Shown here piece by piece: positions 28,975 through 35,763 of a stretch of 35,763 bases of DNA. The notes under the pieces were generated by a model. That model saw nothing but the letters and a program-made list of their open reading frames with translations, was not told the DNA's origin and made no database searches. The position numbers and the translations under genes are program-made. The DNA comes from Georgenia thermotolerans (lineage in GTDB: Bacteria > Actinomycetota > Actinomycetes > Actinomycetales > Actinomycetaceae). Each line of letters starts with the position of its first letter. Position 1 is the stretch's first letter. The stretch is from positions 1-35,763 of the forward strand of contig NZ_VUKF01000047.1 of NCBI RefSeq assembly GCF_009193185.1. Direction: 5' to 3'.

Positions 28975-31900
28975 TCAGGCGGAGCCGCCGCCGGACTCCT
29001 GCTCGGACCTTGTGACGGCCGGCGTCGGCGTCGCCGACGGCGCGGGGGCCGGCTCGGGCGCCTTGCCGCCCGTGGCCGCGGCGATCTCCTGCTCCGCGGC
29101 CAGCGCGTCGGAGACGGCCTTGCTCAGCCGGCTCTGCGCCTCACCGTAGGCGCCCCAGTTGCCCTGGGACATCGCGGTGTTGCTGTCCGCCAGCGCCTTC
29201 TGGGCGTCGGAGAGGGCCTGGTTGAGTCTCGCCTGCGCGTCCGCCGGCACGTTGGTGCCCGGCTGCTGCCCCTGTCCCTGCCCCTGTTCCTGCGGGGGCT
29301 GCGGCTGCTGGCCGGCGTCGCCTGCCGCGGCGCCGGAGTTGCCGCCGAAGACCTGGTTGAGGGCCTCGTCCAGGGTGGAGGCGAAACCGATCTCGTCGCC
29401 GAAGGCCACGAGCACCCGCTGCAGCAGCGGATAGGACGTGCCCGCCGCGGACTGGACGTAGACGGGCTGGACGTAGAGCAGCCCACCGCCGACGGGCAAC
29501 GTCAGCAGGTTGCCGAATCTGACGTCCGACCCTCCCTGGCGCAGCAGGTTCAGCTCGGTGGAGACCGTCGGGTTGGAGTTGAAGTTGTTCTGCACCTGGC
29601 CCGGGCCGGGCACGGTCACGGTGCTGGGCAGCTCGAGCAGGCGCAGCTTGCCGTAGCCCTCACGCACCTTGCCCGGTTCGTTGCCCGTCTCGGAGTCCAC
29701 CGCGAGGAACCCGGTGAGGATGTTGCGCTCCGTCTGACCACCCGGGATGTAGCTCGACGTCAGCGAGAACTGTGCCGAGTCCTGCCCGGGCATCTGCATC
29801 GTCAGGTAGAACGGCGGCTGCGGGACGTTGTTGGCGTTCGGGTCCTTCGGGATGTTCCAGAAGTTGGAGCCCGAGTAGAACGAGGCCGCATCCGTCACGT
29901 GGTACGAGGCGAGCAGCTGGCGCTGGACCTTGAACAGGTCCTCGGGGTAGCGCAGGTGCGCCATGAGGTCGCCGCTGATGTCGCTCATCGGCTTGATCTC
30001 GTTGGGGAAGACGTGCTTCCACGTGTTGAGGACTGGGTCGTTGGCGTCCCACTGGTAGAGGGTGACCTTGCCGTCGAAGGCGTTGACGACGGCCTTGACC
30101 GAGTTGCGGATGTAGTTGACCTGCTCGGGGGCCACGCCGGCCGGCGTGGGCGCGCCGGTCGCGGTGGTCAGCGAGTCGGTGGTCGCCTCCTGGAGGGACT
30201 CGCGGGCCGAGTACGGGTAGTCGTTGGTGGTGGTGTACCCGTCGACGATCCAGACGAGCTGCTTGGGGGTGTCGGGGTTTCCGTCCGTGTCGACCACGGC
30301 CGGGTAGGCGCGCTGGTCCAGCGTGAGGAACGGCGCCACCTTGGCGACCCGGTCGAGCGGCTCGCGGTCGAAGAGGATCTGCGACTGGCTCGTCACGCGG
30401 TCGGAGAAGAGGATCTGCATGTCGCCGAACTTCAGCGCGTAGAGCAGCTTGTTGAAGAAGTTGCCCACGGAGGGGCCGCCGTCGCCGGTGTAGGTGTTGT
30501 TGACCTGCCCGTTGGGGGCGGAGTCGTCCGGGTAGTCGAGCTCCCAGGGCTTGGTGCCCTCCGGCGCACCGACGATGGAGTACTCGGGGCTGTTCTCGCC
30601 GAAGTAGACCCGGGGCTCGTAGTTGCCCAGCTCGCCCTTGCTCGGGATGCCCTGCTCGTAGAAGGCCGGGCGCCCGTCGGTGGAGACCTTGTTGCCGAAG
30701 GCCGCGACGACGCCGTAGCCGTGGGTGTAGACCGTGTGGTCGTTGACCCAGGTGCGCTGGTTCTGGCCCAGGCCGTCCTGGTTGAGCTCGCGCACCGCGA
30801 TCACGGTGTCCTGGCTCTGGCCGTTGATCTGGTACCGGTCGACGGCGAGGGTCTCGTTGAAGCCGTAGTACTGGCGGTTCTGCTGGAGCTGGTTGAACGT
30901 CGGCGAGACGATGTTCGGGTCGAGCAGGCGGATCGAGGCGGTGGACTGGCTGTCGTGGCGCAGCTGCCCCGCCTCGGCCTGGGTGGTGGCCGAGTAGGTC
31001 TGCACGTCCACGTTGTCCAGGCCGTAGGCCGACAGCGTGGCGTCGATGTTGCGCTGGATGTAGGGCTTCTCGACCTCCTGCGCGTTGGGGTCGACCTGGA
31101 AGCGCTGGACGATCGCCGGGTAGGCGGAGCCGACGACGATCGCCGACAGGATCATCAGGCCGATGCCGGCCACCGGCAGCCGCCAGCTGCCGCGGAAGGC
31201 GGTGACGACGAAGAGGATCGCCACGATCAGCGCGATGCCGGCGAGGATCGCCTTGGCGGGCAGCGTGGCATGGACGTCGGCGTACGACGCGCCCGCGAAC
31301 CGGCCGCCGTTTCCGACGAGCAGGGAGTATCGGTCCAGCCAGTAGCTCGCGGCGATGAGCAGGGAGAAGATCGCGGCGAGCACCGCCAGGTGCACGCGGG
31401 CCGCCGGGGTGATCTTCTGCTGGCGTGGCGCCAGCGAGATGCCACCGTAGAGGTAGTGGGTGATCACCGCAGCCGCGGCGGAGATGAACACCACCGTCAT
31501 GAGGAAGGAGACGAGCGAGCGCACCACGGGCAGGGTGAAGACGAAGAAGGAGACGTCCAGCCCGAACTGCGGGTCCTTGGTGCCGAACGGCACGTGGTTG
31601 ATCCAGGTGAGGACCGGACGCCACTGGCTGCCCAGGCTCGCGCCGGCGAAGAGGCCCAGCACGATCGGGGCCCCGATCATCACCAGCTTGCGCAGCGGCT
31701 CGACGCTCTCGCGGTAGCGGTCGAGGTTGCGCTCCTCGGGCGTGGTGGGCGGGTAGATCTCCCGCCGCGAGTAGGCCAGGTGCAGGTTGAGCAGCACCGC
31801 GCCGCCCATGACGACGAAGCCCAGGACGAACAGGACCAGGCGGGTGACCCACTCGGTGACGAGGACGTTGGTGAAGCCGAGGTGCTGGAACCACTGCACC

Positions 31901-32031
31901 TCCGTCCACACCTGGGCCAGCGCCATGATGACGGCGGCCAGGACGGCGAGGACCACGATGGTGGGGACCAACGCCCCGCGGCGGTGCTCCCTCCTCGGGC
32001 CGGGCGGACGGGGGACGGATGCGGTCGTCAC
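28975..32031 (-). CDS. UPF0182 family large membrane protein
   Basis: 1018 residues from a GTG start. The first 330 residues hold about seven hydrophobic helices (VPTIVVLAVLAAVIMALAQV, then LVLFVLGFVVMGGAVLLNL and others). A large extracytoplasmic domain of about 550 residues follows, with NAQEVEKPYIQRNIDATLSAYGL, YTHGYGVVAAFGN and FFNKLLYALKFGD, all conserved in UPF0182. The C-terminal 150 residues are Gln/Pro/Gly-rich (QPQPPQEQGQGQGQQPG) and then helical with many Ala/Gln. Function is unknown in the family. I start at GTG 32031 because MTTASVPRPPG follows and GAGGTG lies ten bases upstream; a longer frame upstream has Cys/Arg-rich non-coding character. Confidence 0.92.
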   Translation of the reverse strand: MTTASVPRPPGPRREHRRGALVPTIVVLAVLAAVIMALAQVWTEVQWFQHLGFTNVLVTEWVTRLVLFVLGFVVMGGAVLLNLHLAYSRREIYPPTTPEERNLDRYRESVEPLRKLVMIGAPIVLGLFAGASLGSQWRPVLTWINHVPFGTKDPQFGLDVSFFVFTLPVVRSLVSFLMTVVFISAAAAVITHYLYGGISLAPRQQKITPAARVHLAVLAAIFSLLIAASYWLDRYSLLVGNGGRFAGASYADVHATLPAKAILAGIALIVAILFVVTAFRGSWRLPVAGIGLMILSAIVVGSAYPAIVQRFQVDPNAQEVEKPYIQRNIDATLSAYGLDNVDVQTYSATTQAEAGQLRHDSQSTASIRLLDPNIVSPTFNQLQQNRQYYGFNETLAVDRYQINGQSQDTVIAVRELNQDGLGQNQRTWVNDHTVYTHGYGVVAAFGNKVSTDGRPAFYEQGIPSKGELGNYEPRVYFGENSPEYSIVGAPEGTKPWELDYPDDSAPNGQVNNTYTGDGGPSVGNFFNKLLYALKFGDMQILFSDRVTSQSQILFDREPLDRVAKVAPFLTLDQRAYPAVVDTDGNPDTPKQLVWIVDGYTTTNDYPYSARESLQEATTDSLTTATGAPTPAGVAPEQVNYIRNSVKAVVNAFDGKVTLYQWDANDPVLNTWKHVFPNEIKPMSDISGDLMAHLRYPEDLFKVQRQLLASYHVTDAASFYSGSNFWNIPKDPNANNVPQPPFYLTMQMPGQDSAQFSLTSSYIPGGQTERNILTGFLAVDSETGNEPGKVREGYGKLRLLELPSTVTVPGPGQVQNNFNSNPTVSTELNLLRQGGSDVRFGNLLTLPVGGGLLYVQPVYVQSAAGTSYPLLQRVLVAFGDEIGFASTLDEALNQVFGGNSGAAAGDAGQQPQPPQEQGQGQGQQPGTNVPADAQARLNQALSDAQKALADSNTAMSQGNWGAYGEAQSRLSKAVSDALAAEQEIAAATGGKAPEPAPAPSATPTPAVTRSEQESGGGSA

Positions 32032-32222
32032 GGAGCAGCACCTCAGGTCGGTCGAGCGGGAACAACGATGTCGGGACGAGACGCTGACGAGCAGGCCCCG
32101 GGCGGGCGAACACGCCCTCTTCGTGCAACGTCCGGTCCCGGGACAAGGTTCCCACACGCCACGCCCGCCCCGGCAGGGTGGGCGGGCGCGGACCTGCCGC
32201 GGGCCGGCGGGCGCCGGTGCGC

Positions 32223-32228
32223 CATCAT
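32223..32228 (+). promoter_or_regulatory. Possible leaderless -10 for the PPA1309 gene (CATCAT)
   Basis: CATCAT, GAGGGC, ATG: six-base spacing; first base departs from TANNNT. GAGGGC could double as a poorly spaced ribosome site. Confidence 0.35.
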
Positions 32229-32234
32229 GAGGGC

Positions 32235-32795
32235 ATGAGCGAACAGCCCACGACGTCCCCCAGCCCCCGCGTCCACGCCCTGCGGTCGGCGGTGCTCGAC
32301 GTCGAGCGCCACGTCGCCTCGCTGGGCTGGGACGGGCCGGTGTTCGTCTTCGCGCTGGTGCGCACCGCCGACGCCCTCGCCGCGGCGCCCGGGCTGGCGG
32401 CGGAGCTGCCCGAGGACTCCGTGCGCCTGGCGGCGGAGGACCCCGAGCACCTCACCAGCGTCCAGCAGGAGGGCCTGCCCGACGCCGACACGCTCGAGGA
32501 GCTGCTCGGGCACCTGGCCTGGCCCGACGCCGTGGACGGCGCGGCCGTCGTGGTGGAGCGCATGGTCGTGCCGCCGGAGGCCGAGTCGGGGATGCCGGCG
32601 GACCCGCAGGCCGCGGTCGACTACCTCATGAACCACCCGGACCGCGAGGACGTGCGCATGGCGGCGGGGGTGCTGCGCACCGGCGAGTCCTGGTGCGTCC
32701 TGCGGGCCCGTAGCCACGACTCCGACGACGCCGTCGCGGGCTCGCCCGACGCCGTGCCCGGGCTGGTGGAGGCCCTGCGGGCGACGTTCGCCTGA
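32235..32795 (+). CDS. PPA1309 family protein
   Basis: 186 residues, soluble, acidic. LRSAVLDVERHVASLGWDGPVFVFALVRTADAL, LTSVQQEGLPD, LAWPDAVDGAAVVVERMVVPPEAE and VRMAAGVLRTGESWCVLRARSHDSDD are the conserved blocks of an actinobacterial family named after Propionibacterium PPA1309. No function is known. It is divergent from UPF0182 and convergent with ylbL; the same neighbours are common across actinobacteria, hinting at a shared process. Its last codons and stop are duplicated 27 bp downstream. Confidence 0.88.
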   Translation: MSEQPTTSPSPRVHALRSAVLDVERHVASLGWDGPVFVFALVRTADALAAAPGLAAELPEDSVRLAAEDPEHLTSVQQEGLPDADTLEELLGHLAWPDAVDGAAVVVERMVVPPEAESGMPADPQAAVDYLMNHPDREDVRMAAGVLRTGESWCVLRARSHDSDDAVAGSPDAVPGLVEALRATFA

Positions 32796-32825
32796 GCGGC
32801 GGCGGTCTCGCCGTTCGCCTGAGCG
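32785..32825. repeat. 27-bp-period duplication of the PPA1309 gene end
   Basis: CGTTCGCCTGAGCG occurs at 32785-32798 and 32812-32825. The first copy is the true gene end (ACG TTC GCC TGA); the second repeats it in frame 27 bp later, four bases short of the convergent ylbL stop. Confidence 0.85.
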
Positions 32826-32828
32826 CCG

Positions 32829-34040
32829 TCACGCCGCGCAGGTCGGCAGGCTCGCGCCGTCGCCGGCCCCGATCGTCTCGACGGCGTGGTGGGCCTCGGC
32901 GAGGGTGGTCACCGAGACGACGTGGAGGCCGTCCGGCACGTGGCCGCGGACCTCGTTGCAGTTCGCGCGGGGGGCGAGGAACCACTCCGCGCCGTCGCGG
33001 CGGGCTCCGAGGAGCTTCTGCTGGATGCCGCCGATGGGGCCCACCTCGCCGGCCAGGTTCATGGTGCCGGTGCCGGCGATGTCCTTGCCGCCGGTCATCT
33101 CCCCCGGCGTGAGCACGTCGATGATCCCCAGGGCGAACATCGTGCCGGCGCTGGGCCCGCCGATCTTGTCGATGTCGAAGTGGACGTCGACCGGCATCTG
33201 GACGTCGGGCTTGAGGACCACGCCGAGGAGGCTGCCCCCGGGCGTCGCCGCGTCGTCGCCGGCGGACCGGTCCGCCGGCGGCGCCATCGTCGCGACGTCG
33301 ACCGTGCGGGCCTGCCCGTCGCGCTCGATCCCGACGGCGACGGTGGTGCCGGGGGCGGTGGCGGCGAGCACGTGGGCGAGGTCGGAGAAGCTCTCCACCT
33401 CCGTGCGCGGCCCCCCGGCGGGCTGGACGGAGGTGATGACGTCCCCGGCGAGGAGGACGCCCTGCGCGGCGGAGCCCTTGGCCGCCTCCTGGACCGTGAG
33501 CACCATCGGCACCTTGTGGCCGAGCTCCTCGAGCGCCGCGACCGTGGCGTTGGTCTGGGAGGACGTCATCTGGGCGCCGGCCTGCTCGTCGACGGACTGG
33601 CGGGTGCTGCCCTCGGGGAAGATCGCCTCGCGCGGCAGGACGACCTCGCTGCCCGAGAGCCAGCCGGCCACGACGTCGGCCGCGGTCACCGGGTAGCCCG
33701 GGCCGCCCGAGACCGACACCGTGGTCAGCCGCAGCTCGCCGCTGGTCGGGTAGGTGGGCGCGCCGTCGACGGTGATCAGCGGCTTGCCGTCGACCTCGGA
33801 GAGGGTGTTGACGGTGGGACCGGGCCGCTCGATCGCGTACGGCAGCGGCACGACGACGGCGATGAGGATCAGCACGGCGAGCAGGGCCCCGGACGCGACC
33901 AGGGTGACCGACCGGCGGGAGACGAACGCCTCGTCCGCCGCGTGCTCGGGGGCCGGCTCGGCCCCGTGCCGGGTGGCGCCGCCCGCGGCGAGGGGAACGG
34001 GCCCGCGCCGGTCGGCGGTGCGGCGGCCGGGAAGCATCAC
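32829..34040 (-). CDS. YlbL-type membrane-anchored PDZ / Lon-like serine protease
   Basis: 403 residues. One transmembrane helix at about 45-65 (VTLVASGALLAVLILIAVVV) anchors an extracytoplasmic body. A PDZ domain spans about 165-250 (GDVITSVQPAGG). The Lon-like (S16) protease domain at about 280-385 has Ser297 in DKIGGPSAGTMFALGIID and Lys342 in GPIGGIQQKLLGAR, the expected Ser-Lys dyad. Family YlbL; the Bacillus protein degrades a cell-division inhibitor after DNA damage. I choose GTG 34040, because CATGAT lies exactly six bases upstream, over the ATG three bases on. It faces the PPA1309 gene tail to tail and is divergent from the DUF2342 gene. Confidence 0.92.
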   Translation of the reverse strand: MMLPGRRTADRRGPVPLAAGGATRHGAEPAPEHAADEAFVSRRSVTLVASGALLAVLILIAVVVPLPYAIERPGPTVNTLSEVDGKPLITVDGAPTYPTSGELRLTTVSVSGGPGYPVTAADVVAGWLSGSEVVLPREAIFPEGSTRQSVDEQAGAQMTSSQTNATVAALEELGHKVPMVLTVQEAAKGSAAQGVLLAGDVITSVQPAGGPRTEVESFSDLAHVLAATAPGTTVAVGIERDGQARTVDVATMAPPADRSAGDDAATPGGSLLGVVLKPDVQMPVDVHFDIDKIGGPSAGTMFALGIIDVLTPGEMTGGKDIAGTGTMNLAGEVGPIGGIQQKLLGARRDGAEWFLAPRANCNEVRGHVPDGLHVVSVTTLAEAHHAVETIGAGDGASLPTCAA

Positions 34041-34046
34041 CGGGTC

Positions 34047-34052
34047 ATCATG
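34047..34052 (-). promoter_or_regulatory. Possible leaderless -10 for ylbL (CATGAT)
   Basis: Minus strand CATGAT, GACCCG, GTG. Spacing six, first base departs from TANNNT, no Shine-Dalgarno. Confidence 0.4.
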
Positions 34053-34067
34053 CCGCACGCGCCTGGA

Positions 34068-34086
34068 CGTCTCCTGGGCGGAGACG
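34068..34086. promoter_or_regulatory. Inverted repeat between ylbL and the DUF2342 gene
   Basis: CGTCTCC-TGGGC-GGAGACG, perfect 7-bp arms, 28 bp upstream of the ylbL start. Possible operator; regulator unknown. Confidence 0.3.
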
Positions 34087-34213
34087 GTCACCGTCCGCGC
34101 CGGAGGCCCTGCCGTGGGCGCCCCGTCGCGGCCGTCCCGCCGCCCGTCGTGCGCCGTGAGCGAACCGGCGCCGCCACGAGGCCCCGGCCCCTGCCCGGCG
34201 TCACCGCCGCCGG

Positions 34214-34219
34214 TTACCG
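34214..34219 (+). promoter_or_regulatory. Possible -10 for the DUF2342 gene (TACCGT)
   Basis: In GGTTACCGTGG, TACCGT fits TANNNT. It lies 30 bp before the start codon, which has its own GAGGAG site, so a short-leader transcript is expected. No clear -35. Confidence 0.35.
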
Positions 34220-34248
34220 TGGTGGTCCACGACCCGAGGAGCACTGTC

Positions 34249-35763
34249 ATGAGCCAGGACCCCACCCGCCCGAGCGGCGGCGAGCCCGACAGCTGGGAGG
34301 AGCTGCTGCGCTCGATGATGGGACCCGAGGCGGCCGAGGAGGCCATGCGGGCGATGCGCGCGAGCGGCCTCGACCCCGAGGCGATGTCCCGCGCCGCGGG
34401 GCTGCCCACCGACCGCAACCAGCTGATGATGATGCTCACCCAGATGCAGCAGCTGCTCGCCTCCGGCGGCGGCGGACCGGTCAACTGGAACCTCGCCCAG
34501 AACCTCGCGCGGCAGACCGCGCACGCCGGCGGCGACCCCGCGGTGACCGCGGCCCAGGCCGAGCAGGTCCGCTCGGCGCTGAGCGTGGCGGACCTGTGGC
34601 TCGACACGGCCACCGAGCTGGCCCCGGCCGGGGGCCGGCAGGAGGCGTGGAGCCGCGCCGACTGGGTGGAGCGGACCCTGCCCACGTGGAAGCGGCTGTC
34701 CGAGCCGGTGGCCGCGTCCGTGGCGCAGGCGCTCGTGGACACCATCTCCGCCCAGAGCGAGAACATGCCGCCGGAGATCCAGGCGATGGCCCAGCAGATG
34801 GGTGCCGCGCAGGGCATGCTCCGCCAGCTGGGCGGCGCCGTCTTCGGCATGCAGGTGGGCCAGGCGGTCGGCACGCTCGCGCGGGAGGCCTTCGGCCCCG
34901 CCGACACCGGGCTGCCCCTGGTCGAGACGCCGACCTCCGCGCTGGTCCCGGCGAACGTCGCGGAGTTCGGCGAGGGCCTCGACGCCCCGGCCGAGGAGGT
35001 GCGGCTGTTCCTCGCCGTGCGCGAGGTCGCCCACGCCCGGCTGTTCGCCCACGTGCCGTGGCTGCGGGCGCACCTGCTCGGGATCGTCGAGTCCTACGCC
35101 CGCGAGATCACCATCGACACCGAGGCGATGGAGGAGGCGGTCCGCAGCATCGACCCCACCGACCCCGAGCAGCTGCGCGAGGCCTTCTCCGGCGGCGTGT
35201 TCGCCCTGGAGCAGTCCCCCGCCCAGAAGAGCGCCCTGGTGCGCCTGGAGACCGCGCTGGCGCTGGTGGAGGGCTGGGTGGAGGAGGTCACCGCCCAGGC
35301 GGTCGCCCCGCACCTGCCCCACGCGGTGCCGCTGCGCGAGATGCTGCGCCGGCGTCGGGCGACCGGCGGGCCGGCCGAGCAGACCTTCGCCGCGCTCGTC
35401 GGCCTGGAGCTGCGGCCGCGGCGGCTGCGCGAGGCGGCCACGCTGTGGGCACGGCTCGGCGCGGCCCGCGGCATCGCCGACCGGGACCGGCTGTGGTCCC
35501 ACCCGGACCTCATGCCCACGCCGGAGGAGCTGGACAACCCCGAGGGCTTCGTCGCCGGCCGCCAGGCCGCCCGCGCCGCGGAGCAGGACGTCGACGCGGC
35601 CCTGGCCGCCCTGCTCGACGGCACGCTGGCCGAGGGCGGCGAGCCCGGTCCGGCTGGTGGGGCCCCGCGCGAGCAGGCGCCCGGGGACGGTGGCGGGGCG
35701 CAGGGCGGTGGCGGGGCGCAGGGCGGCGACGCGGGCCCGGAGGAGCCCGGCCGCCCGGGCGGG
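34249..35763 (+). CDS. DUF2342 zinc-metallopeptidase-like protein (3' end outside window)
   Basis: 505 codons from ATG 34249 (GAGGAG at 34236) to the window edge with no stop. An acidic, Met/Gln-rich helical start (SWEELLRSMMGPEAAEEAMRAM) is followed at about 85-430 by the DUF2342 core: VADLWLDTATEL, WVERTLPTWKRLSEPVAASVA, LGGAVFGMQVGQAVGTLAREAFG, LFLAVREVAHARLFAHVPWLRAHL and ALALVEGWVEEV. The EVAHARLFAH block holds the predicted zinc ligands of this zincin-like family, once labelled F420-associated. Activity is unproven. After about residue 455 the protein becomes Gly/Pro/Gln low complexity with an exact 18-bp repeat coding GGGAQG twice. Confidence 0.9.
   Translation, partial: MSQDPTRPSGGEPDSWEELLRSMMGPEAAEEAMRAMRASGLDPEAMSRAAGLPTDRNQLMMMLTQMQQLLASGGGGPVNWNLAQNLARQTAHAGGDPAVTAAQAEQVRSALSVADLWLDTATELAPAGGRQEAWSRADWVERTLPTWKRLSEPVAASVAQALVDTISAQSENMPPEIQAMAQQMGAAQGMLRQLGGAVFGMQVGQAVGTLAREAFGPADTGLPLVETPTSALVPANVAEFGEGLDAPAEEVRLFLAVREVAHARLFAHVPWLRAHLLGIVESYAREITIDTEAMEEAVRSIDPTDPEQLREAFSGGVFALEQSPAQKSALVRLETALALVEGWVEEVTAQAVAPHLPHAVPLREMLRRRRATGGPAEQTFAALVGLELRPRRLREAATLWARLGAARGIADRDRLWSHPDLMPTPEELDNPEGFVAGRQAARAAEQDVDAALAALLDGTLAEGGEPGPAGGAPREQAPGDGGGAQGGGGAQGGDAGPEEPGRPGG
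35689..35724 (+). repeat. Exact 18-bp in-frame repeat in the DUF2342 gene tail
   Basis: GGTGGCGGGGCGCAGGGC occurs twice in a row, coding Gly-Gly-Gly-Ala-Gln-Gly twice, in the low-complexity C-terminus. Confidence 0.9.

Noticed and set aside
32038-32157. Longer N-terminus for UPF0182
   Set aside because: The extra 40 residues are Cys/Arg/Ser-rich with no family similarity, and GAGGTG precedes the GTG at 32031.
28855-32238. 1127-codon open frame opposite the UPF0182 gene
   Set aside because: Shadow of UPF0182; the translated sequence is Val/Gly/Arg/His-rich with no domain, and it runs through the tRNA-side terminator.
34041-34907. Extension of ylbL to 692 residues
   Set aside because: It would run antisense through the divergent promoter and the DUF2342 gene, which has clear family motifs and its own ribosome site.

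Overview
The window is a very GC-rich (roughly 75% by eye) chromosomal stretch of an actinobacterium. Support comes from a WhiB1-type regulator beside a PdtaS-type kinase (adjacent in Mycobacterium as well), the UPF0182 / PPA1309 / YlbL / DUF2342 gene set, an initiator tRNA with a C1-U72 mismatch, GTG starts and TANNNT promoters. Genus cannot be fixed from sequence alone. I see no transposase, integrase, phage gene or CRISPR array.

Layout. 1-3.6 kb: C-terminus of a probable FtsK/SpoIIIE ATPase, a small membrane protein, whiB1, pdtaS and a DUF2505 gene. 3.6-11.2 kb: metabolism, with bifunctional PutA, a stand-alone glucose-6-phosphate dehydrogenase, OsmC, a membrane protein and an aldo/keto reductase. 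11.2-20.1 kb: a redox/dormancy-like island with three flavodoxin-fold genes, a truncated TMEM175 gene, a zinc alcohol dehydrogenase coupled to DUF1918, a TPC-type metal P-type ATPase, nicotinate phosphoribosyltransferase, an HspX-like small heat-shock protein and a DUF308 membrane protein. Several of these families belong to the DosR/DevR dormancy regulon of Mycobacterium, and DosR-box-like palindromes lie in two of the promoter regions. 20.1-24.7 kb: a GNAT gene, two tandem small heat-shock genes behind a HAIR-like plus CIRCE operator pair, thyA-dfrA, and a lipoprotein-OmpA pair. 24.7-28.4 kb: an MgtA-type ATPase and a two-domain VOC dioxygenase. 28.7-35.8 kb: tRNA-fMet, UPF0182, PPA1309, YlbL and a DUF2342 metallopeptidase-like gene cut by the window end.

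Two window-wide patterns stand out. First, many genes have a -10-like hexamer (TANNNT, or CANNNT/GANNNT) exactly six bases before the start codon and no Shine-Dalgarno sequence, which predicts leaderless mRNAs. Second, short perfect or near-perfect tandem duplications (units of 17/18, 27 or 35 bp) repeatedly sit on gene ends and copy the last codons together with the stop codon (pdtaS, hspX-like gene, dfrA, PPA1309 gene). A related duplication copies the start of the DUF1918 gene, and in-frame ones lie inside ompA and the last gene. This recurrent gene-end duplication is the least conventional signal in the window.
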